Below are positions 8,957 to 16,142 of a DNA stretch of 64,000 nucleotides, piece by piece. Within the stretch, counting starts at the first letter, position 1; every line of letters starts with the position of its first letter. This DNA comes from Pseudoglutamicibacter cumminsii. Lineage in GTDB: Bacteria > Actinomycetota > Actinomycetes > Actinomycetales > Micrococcaceae. The notes beneath the pieces are model-generated. The model was not told where the DNA came from, did no database searches, and saw nothing but the letters and a program-made list of their open reading frames with translations. The stretch covers positions 124,001 to 188,000 of the forward strand of contig NZ_QFWG01000002.1 in NCBI RefSeq assembly GCF_003143995.1, in the 5' to 3' direction. The position numbers were made by a program, and so were the translations under genes.

Positions 8957-9045
8957 ATGTCGAAATAAACGCTGTCGAAATCAGTGCTGTGCGAAATCAG
9001 TGCCGTGAAATGTCCGGCTGTGAAATATCACGCTGTGAAATATCC
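8957..9045. repeat. Six tandem 14-16-bp repeats upstream of the NSS transporter
   Basis: Successive units begin near 8957, 8971, 8986, 9002, 9017 and 9032 with consensus GCTGTGAAATATC (variants carry CGAAAT). The array lies 35-120 bp before the transporter's -10 element, in the divergent gap with the SUKH gene. Direct-repeat spacing of about one and a half helical turns suggests cooperative binding of a regulator, or replication slippage. Confidence 0.6.
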
Positions 9046-9079
9046 AAGCCTCCATATAGAAACCTGAGCGAAATAGGCA

Positions 9080-9085
9080 TAGGGT
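9080..9085 (+). promoter_or_regulatory. -10 element for a leaderless NSS transporter transcript
   Basis: TAGGGT sits exactly 7 nt before the ATG at 9093. No ribosome binding site is visible, which fits a leaderless mRNA. Confidence 0.45.
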
Positions 9086-9092
9086 ATCCCGC

Positions 9093-10763
9093 ATGTCGCA
9101 AGGAACCACGAGTCCCGCCTCTATGAAAGCTGGGAATATGAAAGCTGGGAACAAACGCACCAAGCGTGAAGCGTTCGGCTCACGCAATGTCTTTATCATC
9201 TCCGCGATCGGCTCCGCAGTCGGTCTCGGCAACATCTGGCGCTTCCCATCGGTCGCCTACGAATCCGGTGGCGGCGCGTTCCTCATCCCATACCTGTGTG
9301 CACTTCTGACCGCCGGTATCCCGCTGCTCTTCTTCGATTACGCGATCGGGCACAAGTACCGTGGTTCCGCACCGCTCGCGATGCGCCGCCTCAACAAGCG
9401 CACCGAAGCGCTCGGCTGGTGGCAGGTGCTGATCTGCGTCATCATCGGCATGTATTACGCGGCCATCGTCGCGTGGGCCGCGATCTACACCGTCTACTCG
9501 GCGCGCCTCACGTGGGGTAAGGGCCAGGAAGAGGAGTTCTTCCTCAACAAATACCTGCACATGGAAGCCCCGGGAGCATCGCTGTCCACGACGTTCCCTA
9601 AGACCGTGCTGATCCCGATGATCCTCGTGTGGGTCTTCATCATCATCGTGATGAGCGCCGGCATCCGCAAGGGCATCGGCCGCGCCAACAACATCTTCAT
9701 GCCGCTGCTGACCGTCATGTTCATCATCCTGGTCATCCAGTCGCTCATGCTCCCGGGCGCCGCAAACGGCCTCAACGAGTTCTTCACACCGAACTGGGAA
9801 GCCCTCAAAGACACGAGCGTGTGGATCACCGCATACGGCCACATCTTCTTCTCGCTGTCCATCGCGTTCGGCATCATGGTGACCTATTCGTCTTACCTCA
9901 AGCGGAAGACAGACCTCACCGGCTCGGGCCTGGTCGTCGGGTTCGCGAACTCGTCCTTTGAAATCCTTGCTGGCATCGGCGTCTTCGCGGCCCTCGGCTT
10001 CATGGCTCAGGCGCAAAACGTCGCTGTGAGCGAAGCCGTCACGAGCGGCCCGATCCTCGCGTTCGTAGCGTTCCCAACCATCGCATCCAACGCGTTCATG
10101 GGGCCGATGCTCGGTGTGCTTTTCTTCGGCTCGCTGACTTTCGCAGGCATCACCTCGATGGTTTCGATCCTCGAAGTCATCGTCTCCGCGTTCCAAGACA
10201 AGCTCGGCTGGGGCCGCGTACCGACCACGCTCACCGTGCTGCTCCCGCTTGCGGTCGCTTCGACCCTGATGTTCGCGTCCACGACAGGCCTGCCGTTGCT
10301 GGATGTCGTCGACAAGTTCGTCAACAGCTTCGGCATCACGTTCGTCGCGGCAGTCACGCTGATCGTTGTCGCATGGTTCGCCCGCAAACTGCCGGAGCTC
10401 GCTGAACACCTCAACCATCGCTCCTCGTTTAAGGTCGGCAAGTTCTGGATGTTCCTCGTCGGCGGCCTGCTCCCAGTGGTTCTGGTGTACCTGCTGGGAT
10501 CCGAGTTCGTGAAGCTCATCCGAGACTCCTATGCGGTGGCCAACGGTTACCCTGAATGGCTTGTCTCCATCTTCGGTTGGGGCATGGCTGGCGCGTTGAT
10601 CGTCGTCGCGGTCCTGTTGAGCCTGATCTCATGGTCCAGCAAGTCCAAAGACAAGTTCGACCCAGAGTTCGATGAGTACACGCGCCGCGACGCCATCGAA
10701 AAAGACGCGATCGAAAAGCGCCAAGCCATCGAAAATGACGAACAGAAAGGAGCAACGGCATGA
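9093..10763 (+). CDS. Neurotransmitter:sodium symporter family transporter (MetP-like)
   Basis: A 556-aa sodium-coupled amino-acid importer of the SLC6/NSS family in the cytoplasmic membrane. TM1 carries the signature GSAVGLGNIWRFPSVAYESG that forms the sodium and substrate sites, followed by GGAFLIPYL, and about 11-12 hydrophobic segments can be counted. The C-terminal tail is charged, with the repeated segment DAIEK. The start is followed by a 15-bp in-frame duplication (MKAGNMKAGN). The stop overlaps the ATG of a 39-aa membrane protein, the arrangement known for MetPS, the methionine/alanine importer of Corynebacterium glutamicum. The substrate here is inferred from that pairing only. Confidence 0.88.
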   Translation: MSQGTTSPASMKAGNMKAGNKRTKREAFGSRNVFIISAIGSAVGLGNIWRFPSVAYESGGGAFLIPYLCALLTAGIPLLFFDYAIGHKYRGSAPLAMRRLNKRTEALGWWQVLICVIIGMYYAAIVAWAAIYTVYSARLTWGKGQEEEFFLNKYLHMEAPGASLSTTFPKTVLIPMILVWVFIIIVMSAGIRKGIGRANNIFMPLLTVMFIILVIQSLMLPGAANGLNEFFTPNWEALKDTSVWITAYGHIFFSLSIAFGIMVTYSSYLKRKTDLTGSGLVVGFANSSFEILAGIGVFAALGFMAQAQNVAVSEAVTSGPILAFVAFPTIASNAFMGPMLGVLFFGSLTFAGITSMVSILEVIVSAFQDKLGWGRVPTTLTVLLPLAVASTLMFASTTGLPLLDVVDKFVNSFGITFVAAVTLIVVAWFARKLPELAEHLNHRSSFKVGKFWMFLVGGLLPVVLVYLLGSEFVKLIRDSYAVANGYPEWLVSIFGWGMAGALIVVAVLLSLISWSSKSKDKFDPEFDEYTRRDAIEKDAIEKRQAIENDEQKGATA

Positions 10764-10879
10764 CACCGGCAGCCATCGGATTCCTTGTTCTGTCTATCGT
10801 GACCGTTTGGGGAGGGCTCGCAGCAGCCATCGTGAACCTTGTAGTTCGCCCTGACGAAGCGAAAGAAGACGACCTTTAA
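10760..10879 (+). CDS. Small subunit of the NSS transporter (MetS-like), 39 aa
   Basis: The ATG at 10760 overlaps the transporter stop (ATGA). The product has one transmembrane helix, IGFLVLSIVTVWGGLAAAIV, followed by the acidic tail RPDEAKEDDL. Size, single helix, acidic end and coupling all match the MetS small subunit required by MetP-type transporters. The gene is too short for usual gene calling and is easy to miss. A strong terminator follows at 10897. Confidence 0.8.
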   Translation: MTPAAIGFLVLSIVTVWGGLAAAIVNLVVRPDEAKEDDL

Positions 10880-10896
10880 ACCGTCGTCACTTATGA

Positions 10897-10934
10897 AGGA
10901 GCCGCGGGGTGCGTGACTGCACCCCGCGGCTCCT
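10897..10934. terminator. Perfect 16-bp hairpin between metS-like gene and rarD
   Basis: Arms 10897-10912 and 10919-10934 pair perfectly around a 6-nt loop. It lies between convergent genes, so it can serve both. The U-run is weak. Confidence 0.8.
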
Positions 10935-10979
10935 CCATGTTTATGCCCAGCCTGCTGTGTGGCTGATGCGCTGTTTTGA

Positions 10980-11960
10980 CTAATCCTGAGCCTGAGCACC
11001 AGGCCCCTCCGTCACGGAACCTCCTTGGGCCGCGGTGCGCGGAAGGTGACGCGTCACGCGGGCCTGCCATACCGCATCGACCATCAACACGACAACCGCG
11101 GCCCACACCAAAGCGAAACCAGCCCATCGGGTTCCGGACATCGGCTCGCCGAAAACCCACACGCCCACGATGAACAGCATGATCGGGGCGATGTATTGGA
11201 TCATCCCGAGGGTCACCAGGCGCAAGCGCGAGGCCGCGAACGCGAACGTCAACAACGGAATCGCGGTGATGACGCCCGAAAGCATCAGCAAGCCCGTGAA
11301 ACCCCAGCCGAGCTTCGGGAACGTGAGCAGACCCATGCCGGCCATGACGCTCAAGAATACGACCGCGGCAGGGGTCATCCACGCGGTCTCCAAAGCCAGC
11401 CCCTCAATTGGCTTGACCTTGCCTCCCACGCGGTTCTTCGCCAACCCGTAGAGCCCAAAGCTGAACGCGAGCCCCAGACCGAACAGCGGAAGCCGGCCAT
11501 AACCCACCGTAATCACAACGACCGCGACCAAACCTAGCCCAGCCGCGACCCATTGCGCGGGCGTGAGCTGCTCCTTGAGCACCAGCACTCCCAACAGCGT
11601 GGAGACCAGCGGGTTGATAAAATAGCCGAGCGAAGCTTCCGCCGTATTATTCGTGAAAACAGCGGAAATATAGATGGTCCAGTTAGCGGTGATCAGTACC
11701 GACGCGATGCCGAGCGCGCCTAGCGTGCGCGGGTTGCGGGCCACGTTCAGAAGCGAACGCCAGCCGCGGGTCAAGGTCACCAAGACAACGCAGAACAGCA
11801 TCGAAAACGTGATGCGGAACGCGACCACCTCAAACGGGCCAGCCGGCTCAACCAAAACGAAATAGAACGGGAACAAGCCCCACATGAAGTAGGTGAGCGC
11901 GCCAACCAGAAGGCCCGAACGGTTCGAGCCGGCCCTCACTGATCCAGATTCTGCTGCCAT
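10980..11960 (-). CDS. rarD: RarD-type EamA/DMT superfamily transporter
   Basis: A membrane protein of about 326 aa with ten hydrophobic helices in two EamA repeats. It opens GLLVGALTYFMWGLFPFYF and contains the RarD-typical ITANWTIYISAVFTNNT and EASLGYFINPL segments. RarD proteins are drug/metabolite-superfamily permeases, named for chloramphenicol-sensitivity permease annotation, with unknown natural substrate. The frame extends 13 codons further to 11999. ATG 11960 was preferred because it has a nearby GTGGGA and starts close to the first helix. The gene is convergent to the transporter pair and divergent from the ferredoxin reductase. Confidence 0.85.
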   Translation of the reverse strand: MAAESGSVRAGSNRSGLLVGALTYFMWGLFPFYFVLVEPAGPFEVVAFRITFSMLFCVVLVTLTRGWRSLLNVARNPRTLGALGIASVLITANWTIYISAVFTNNTAEASLGYFINPLVSTLLGVLVLKEQLTPAQWVAAGLGLVAVVVITVGYGRLPLFGLGLAFSFGLYGLAKNRVGGKVKPIEGLALETAWMTPAAVVFLSVMAGMGLLTFPKLGWGFTGLLMLSGVITAIPLLTFAFAASRLRLVTLGMIQYIAPIMLFIVGVWVFGEPMSGTRWAGFALVWAAVVVLMVDAVWQARVTRHLPRTAAQGGSVTEGPGAQAQD

Positions 11961-12050
11961 GATGCATCCCACTTGATCACGCATCGTGCGTTTTGTCACG
12001 CGTCATCATGCCGCGGCGACGCATACGGACACGGTGCGGGAGCGGCCCAC

Positions 12051-12116
12051 TAGACTAGTACGCGGATGTTTTCCGTTCCCTCACCCCGCACGCCCCTGTG
12101 CGCACCAATGCGCACA
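12051..12116 (+). promoter_or_regulatory. Putative promoter and hairpin leader of the ferredoxin reductase gene
   Basis: TAGACT at 12051-12056 would start a leader of about 135 nt. Within it, TGTGCGCA (12097-12104) and TGCGCACA (12109-12116) form a perfect 8-bp stem with a CCAA loop. It may be an operator or an mRNA hairpin. Confidence 0.4.
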
Positions 12117-12198
12117 AGCGTCAAGGCCCACTAGCGTGGAGCGCGCCTGACACGAGCGTAGCGGCACGGCGCGAGGGGCACAGCCGAAAGGAAAGACG

Positions 12199-13608
12199 TT
12201 GAAGCAACACCTCAGCCAGCGTCCACTGCGAGTGGCGATTATCGGTGCCGGCCCGGCCGGCGTCTATGCCGCGGATATCCTCACTAAAGCGGAACGCGAC
12301 TTTGAGGTCAGCATCGACCTGTTCGACCAGCATCCGGCGCCGTTCGGGCTGATCCGCTACGGAGTGGCGCCTGACCACCCACGCATCAAGGGCATCATCA
12401 ACGCCCTGCACAAGGTTCTGGACCGCGGCGACATCCGCTTCATCGGCGACGTGACCTACGGCCGCGACCTGACGCTTTCTGACATCCGCGACCTCTATGA
12501 CGCGGTGATCTTCGCGACCGGCGCCAACGACGACGCCGACCTCGACATCCCGGGCATCGACCTCGAAGGTTCCTTCGGTGCCTCCCGCGTGGTCTCGTGG
12601 TACGACGGCCACCCCGACGTGCCACGCGACTGGCCGCTGGACGCCAAGGAGATCGCGGTCATCGGTAACGGCAACGTCGCGCTCGATGTTGCGCGCGTGC
12701 TTTCGAAGCACGCTGACGACCTTCTGGTCACCGAAATCCCTGACAACGTGCACGCTGGCCTCAAGAAGTCCCCGGTCACTGACGTGCACATCTTTGGCCG
12801 CCGCGGCCCAGCGCAGGTCAAGTTCACCCCGCTCGAGCTGCGCGAGCTTTCGCACTCCCGCGACGTCGACGTCGTCCTCTACCCTGAGGACTTCGACTTC
12901 GACGAAGCCTCGGACGAAGCGATCCGCACCAACAACCAGGTCAAGACCATGGTCAACACGCTGACCAACTGGGTTGTTGAGCAGGAAGAGGAAGAACAGA
13001 CCGCACCGCGCCGCCTGCACCTGCACTTCTTGCAGGCCCCAGTTGAGATCCTGGGTGAGGACGGCAAGGTTGTGGGCATCCGCATGGAACGCCAGGAACT
13101 CGACGGCACGGGTAACGTCCGCGGAACCGGCGAGATGATCGACTACCCAGTCCAGGCCGTCTACCGCGCGGTGGGCTACTTCGGCACCGAGATCCCAGAG
13201 GTAGCGTTCGATGAGAAGCGCGGCGTGATCCGCAACGAAGGCGGCCGCGTGCTGGACGCGGACGGCGCCGTGGTTCCGGGCGTTTACACGACCGGTTGGA
13301 TCAAGCGCGGCCCGGTCGGCTTGATCGGCCACACCAAGGGTGACGCGCTGGAGACCATCGGCAACCTGCTGGAGGATCACGAGAACCTAACGCCGGCATC
13401 GAACCCTTCCGAAGACGCCGTGGTGGACTTGCTGCGTGAACGTGGCGTCGAGTTCACGACGTGGGAAGGCTGGCTCGCGCTGGATGCGCACGAACGCAAG
13501 CTCGGCGAGGAATGGACCGCAGCTGGCAAGGGCGAGCGTGAGCGGATCAAGGTTGTTCCGCGTGAAGAGATGGTCAAGATCGCTCGCGAAGGGCAGTCGC
13601 TCAAGTAG
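12199..13608 (+). CDS. Ferredoxin-NADP+ reductase (FprA type)
   Basis: A 469-aa flavoprotein of the adrenodoxin-reductase type moving electrons between NADPH and ferredoxin. The FAD site is AIIGAGPAGVYAADIL, with QHPAPFGLIRYGVAPDHP typical of FprA/adrenodoxin reductase. The NADPH site is AVIGNGNVALDVARVL. The C-terminus has the family's GVYTTGWIKRGPVGLIG segment. Translation starts at a TTG preceded by GGAAAG, and no ATG gives the N-terminal strand. The leader is about 135 nt with a small hairpin. A terminator follows at once. Confidence 0.92.
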   Translation: MKQHLSQRPLRVAIIGAGPAGVYAADILTKAERDFEVSIDLFDQHPAPFGLIRYGVAPDHPRIKGIINALHKVLDRGDIRFIGDVTYGRDLTLSDIRDLYDAVIFATGANDDADLDIPGIDLEGSFGASRVVSWYDGHPDVPRDWPLDAKEIAVIGNGNVALDVARVLSKHADDLLVTEIPDNVHAGLKKSPVTDVHIFGRRGPAQVKFTPLELRELSHSRDVDVVLYPEDFDFDEASDEAIRTNNQVKTMVNTLTNWVVEQEEEEQTAPRRLHLHFLQAPVEILGEDGKVVGIRMERQELDGTGNVRGTGEMIDYPVQAVYRAVGYFGTEIPEVAFDEKRGVIRNEGGRVLDADGAVVPGVYTTGWIKRGPVGLIGHTKGDALETIGNLLEDHENLTPASNPSEDAVVDLLRERGVEFTTWEGWLALDAHERKLGEEWTAAGKGERERIKVVPREEMVKIAREGQSLK

Positions 13609-13628
13609 ACGCCTATGACTCGCAGGGG

Positions 13629-13669
13629 AGGCCCGGTGATCGCCGTAGTGACGGCTGATCACCGGGCCT
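13629..13669 (+). terminator. Terminator after the ferredoxin reductase gene
   Basis: A 13-bp perfect stem (13629-13641 with 13657-13669) starts 20 nt after the stop codon and is followed by TTCTC. Confidence 0.7.
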
Positions 13670-13692
13670 TCTCAGCTTTCATTCAGGTTTTT

Positions 13693-13719
13693 GGGAACGT
13701 TTTCGAACATTCATGCGTT
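13693..13719 (+). promoter_or_regulatory. SigH/SigR-type ECF promoter of htpX
   Basis: GGGAAC (13693-13698), a 17-nt spacer and CGTT (13716-13719) match the known promoter pattern of actinobacterial SigH/SigR/SigE (GGAAC or GGAAT, 16-19 nt, GTT). The start site would be near 13727, giving a leader of about 90 nt. Confidence 0.6.
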
Positions 13720-13815
13720 GTAATGAATACATCTTCAAATCGCACGGTGTTTGCAACGGCGACACAGCCTGAGTTCACCGCGTTATTTGAAACAGCAACG
13801 ATCGAAAGTAATCGC

Positions 13816-14694
13816 GTGAAGTCCTCGTTCAACGGCTTGAAAACGGCCCTCCTCATCGGCGGCATGTTTGGTCTTTTGCTGCTTATCGGCGGCTTGATCA
13901 GTGCCGGCACGGGGGATTCCATTTGGCTGTTCGGTTTCGCGGCTTTCGGCGTGATCAGCACGGCGATCGGTTACTGGAACTCGGATAAGATCGCGATCCG
14001 CGCAATGCAGGCCCGCCCGGTTTCGGAGGCGGAACAGCCGGAGATGTACGCGATTGTGCGTGAACTGTCTCAGCGCGCTGGTAAGCCGATGCCGCGGCTG
14101 TATGTTTCGCCGACCATGAACCCGAACGCGTTCGCGACTGGTCGTAACCCTGAGAACGCTGCGGTGTGCTGTACCGAAGGCATCCTCACGTTGCTGAACC
14201 GTCGCGAGCTACGCGGCGTCCTGGGGCATGAGTTGATGCACGTCTATAACCGCGACATCCTGATTTCTTCGGTCGCGGCCGCGATTGCCGGCGTGATCAC
14301 GTCGGTTGCACAGTTCCTTATGTTCTTTGGCGGTAATAGCCGCAACCGTGACGGCGGCAATGTTCTGGCGATGCTCGCGATGGCGTTCCTCGCGCCGATT
14401 GCCGCTTCGATTATTCAGATGTCGGTTTCGCGGACCCGCGAATACGATGCCGACGCGACAGGCGCTGAGCTGACGGGGGACCCGGCGGCTTTGGCATCGG
14501 CGCTTTTCAAGATTTCGCAGGGCATTCAGGATGCCCCGCTGCAGGAGACCCCACGTACGGAGTCTGCTGCGCACATGATGTTTGCCAACCCATTCGGCAA
14601 GATCAAAGGTTTGTTCAGCACTCACCCGCCAACGCGTGAGCGCATCGAGCGTTTGCGTGTCCAGGCGGAGGAGATGGGCCAGCCCTGGGGCTGA
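13816..14694 (+). CDS. htpX: M48 family zinc metalloprotease HtpX
   Basis: Membrane-bound heat-shock protease that degrades damaged membrane proteins. From GTG 13816 it is 292 aa, the usual HtpX length, beginning VKSSFNGLKTALLIGG like other actinobacterial HtpX proteins. Two N-terminal helices are followed by the zinc site GHELMHVYN (HExxH), two more hydrophobic helices, and the third ligand region SRTREYDADATGAEL. The C-terminal STHPPTRERIERL is typical. The frame is open to 13615, but the extra segment crosses the terminator and SigH promoter and has no family resemblance. Confidence 0.88.
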   Translation: MKSSFNGLKTALLIGGMFGLLLLIGGLISAGTGDSIWLFGFAAFGVISTAIGYWNSDKIAIRAMQARPVSEAEQPEMYAIVRELSQRAGKPMPRLYVSPTMNPNAFATGRNPENAAVCCTEGILTLLNRRELRGVLGHELMHVYNRDILISSVAAAIAGVITSVAQFLMFFGGNSRNRDGGNVLAMLAMAFLAPIAASIIQMSVSRTREYDADATGAELTGDPAALASALFKISQGIQDAPLQETPRTESAAHMMFANPFGKIKGLFSTHPPTRERIERLRVQAEEMGQPWG

Positions 14695-14732
14695 ACATTT
14701 ATCTGTGTGATTAATCACACGGGTGATGCGGC

Positions 14733-14759
14733 GGGAACATTGACGCGGTTTTCGCCGTT
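14733..14759 (+). promoter_or_regulatory. SigH/SigR-type ECF promoter of the 70-aa gene
   Basis: GGGAAC (14733-14738), a 17-nt spacer and CGTT (14756-14759) repeat the arrangement seen before htpX. The start site would be near 14767, leaving a 40-nt leader with AGGAGGT before the ATG. Confidence 0.6.
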
Positions 14760-14806
14760 ATACCAGACAGGCATGGAGTGAAGTGACTCAAGGAGGTCTA
14801 TCAGCC

Positions 14807-15019
14807 ATGAATCGTCAGGAGCGAGCGGAGTACGACGCAGCGGTTGTTGAGGACGTTGAATTCCTGTTGGATACCCATGCGGAACCGGAGACGATCCCGG
14901 AACGTTCGGGTTATCCGTACAGCTTCAGCGCCTTGTATTCGCTGTTGCGCCGCAATGGCCGCCCGGAACTGGCTACACGACTCATGAACAGCCGTCAGGA
15001 AGCCCGTAACGCCGCTTAG
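14807..15019 (+). CDS. Small conserved-looking protein, 70 aa, probable stress regulon member
   Basis: ATG 14807 follows a perfect AGGAGGT at 14791-14797. The 70-aa acidic-to-neutral protein has no cysteine, signal or membrane helix. Its N-terminal half (ERAEYDAAVVEDVEFLLDTH) is helical, followed by the segment SGYPYSFSALYSLLRRNGRPELATRLM, which looks like a helix-turn-helix-like or winged helix pair but without firm match. I do not recognise the family. The upstream SigH-type promoter suggests expression in oxidative or heat stress, as for htpX just before it. Confidence 0.75.
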   Translation: MNRQERAEYDAAVVEDVEFLLDTHAEPETIPERSGYPYSFSALYSLLRRNGRPELATRLMNSRQEARNAA

Positions 15020-15144
15020 GGGTTCGGCGCTTTCCAACGGTTAGCTGTTTTTCGCGCAGTCGTCGCCGAGAGGTGCGCATACGCCGCGAAGCTTGCGCGG
15101 CGTTGAATATCGCGGTTCTTGTAAGCATCCGCGGTTTTAAACAT

Positions 15145-15207
15145 CGGGGTGAGGTCGCCTCGTGATCCTCAATGGATCGCTTGGCTACCTCACCCCGGTT
15201 TTGTTTT
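15145..15207 (+). terminator. Terminator after the 70-aa gene
   Basis: Perfect 11-bp arms 15145-15155 and 15187-15197 with a 31-nt loop that can fold further. A GTTTTGTTTT tract follows. Confidence 0.65.
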
Positions 15208-15244
15208 AAGCCCGAGCTTTTAGCCCGGATTCTGTTGTGCGGGT

Positions 15245-15736
15245 TTAGCGCATGTTGACGAACTGGAGGTCTGCGTCTTCGAAGTTCTTGAGGAGCGCGA
15301 TCGTAGCCTGCAGGTCGTCGCGGGACTTGGACGATACGCGGAGCTCGTCGCCCTGGATGGTCGCCTTGACGGACTTAGGGCCTTCGTCGCGGATGAGCTT
15401 GGAGATCTTCTTGGCGGTCGCCTGGTCGATGCCTTCCTTGATGCTCGCATCGATGCGGACTTCCTTGCCGGAAGCGTATGGTTCGCCGACCTCAAGCGAC
15501 TTCAGCGAGATGCCGCGCTTGACGAGCTTGGACTGGAAAACGTCGAGCACTGCCTTGGCGCGCTCTTCGGCGTTGGCCTTGATAAGCAGCTTGCCTTCGC
15601 CGGCGAAGTCGATGTCGGCGCCGACGTCGCGGAAGTCGTAGCGCTGGGCGATCTCTTTCTGCGCCTGGTTCAGAGCGTTGCTGACTTCCTGCTTGTCGAC
15701 CTTGCTGACGACATCGAATGTTGAGTCTTTAGCCAT
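15245..15736 (-). CDS. YajQ family cyclic di-GMP-binding protein
   Basis: A 163-aa cytoplasmic protein of the UPF0234/YajQ family, two ferredoxin-like repeats known to bind nucleotides, including c-di-GMP in Xanthomonas. The start matches the family: FDVVSKVDKQEVSNALNQA, then EIAQRYDFRDVGADI. The C-terminal repeat ends VSSKSRDDLQATIALLK and NLR-like FVNMR. ATG 15736 has AGGAGG 6 nt upstream. It is convergent with the 70-aa gene and shares the terminator region. Its role here is not shown by context. Confidence 0.92.
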   Translation of the reverse strand: MAKDSTFDVVSKVDKQEVSNALNQAQKEIAQRYDFRDVGADIDFAGEGKLLIKANAEERAKAVLDVFQSKLVKRGISLKSLEVGEPYASGKEVRIDASIKEGIDQATAKKISKLIRDEGPKSVKATIQGDELRVSSKSRDDLQATIALLKNFEDADLQFVNMR

Positions 15737-15881
15737 CGGAGCCTCCTGGGCTGTTGGTTGGGCCAGCCGGAGCTGGGCTGGCTAGTTGGATATCTGTTTG
15801 TCTCCAAGCCTAGCCGGGGTAGTGGTTTGCGTGAGTTTCACCACGGCTTGGGCGGAAGCGGCAGGAAGAGCTGGTCTCGAA

Positions 15882-15911
15882 TTGGTGGGTGCCGGGTTGG
15901 TTTGGTATGGT
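15882..15911 (+). promoter_or_regulatory. Promoter of tRNA-Tyr
   Basis: TTGGTG (15882-15887), an 18-nt spacer and TATGGT (15906-15911). The precursor would start near 15918 and can pair TTCGCTT with AAGCGAA just before the mature tRNA. Confidence 0.45.
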
Positions 15912-15969
15912 TGTGAATCGTTCGCTTGAACGGCCCGTGAACGGGAAGGCAAGCGAAACAATTGAATAT

Positions 15970-16051
15970 GGCAGATTACCCAAGCGGCCAACGGGGGCTG
16001 ACTGTAAATCAGCTGGCACTGCCTTCGGGGGTTCGAATCCCTCATCTGCCA
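15970..16051 (+). tRNA. tRNA-Tyr (anticodon GTA)
   Basis: Class II tRNA of 82 nt with a long variable arm. The acceptor arms GGCAGAT and ATCTGCC pair. The anticodon loop reads CTGTAAA with GTA. The T arm is GGGTTCGAATCCC. CCA is not encoded. Confidence 0.96.
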
Positions 16052-16062
16052 CTTTTGTTAAG

Positions 16063-16100
16063 TCTCGGGACATCGTTCATACGGTGTCCCGAGATTTTTT
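16063..16100 (+). terminator. Terminator of tRNA-Tyr
   Basis: A 10-bp stem (16063-16072 with 16085-16094) is followed by six T residues, a textbook intrinsic terminator. Confidence 0.85.
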
Positions 16101-16142
16101 ATGCCCTGCGGTTCGGGTCGGCGGTAGCTATTGCCAGCGAGC

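Noticed and set aside
8957-9045. Possible CRISPR-like array
   Set aside because: Units are 14-16 bp and directly adjacent without spacers, so it is a simple tandem repeat.
12121-13380. 419-codon frame antisense to the ferredoxin reductase gene
   Set aside because: The forward gene has clear FAD and NADPH motifs; the antisense product has repetitive acidic/basic composition typical of a mirror frame.
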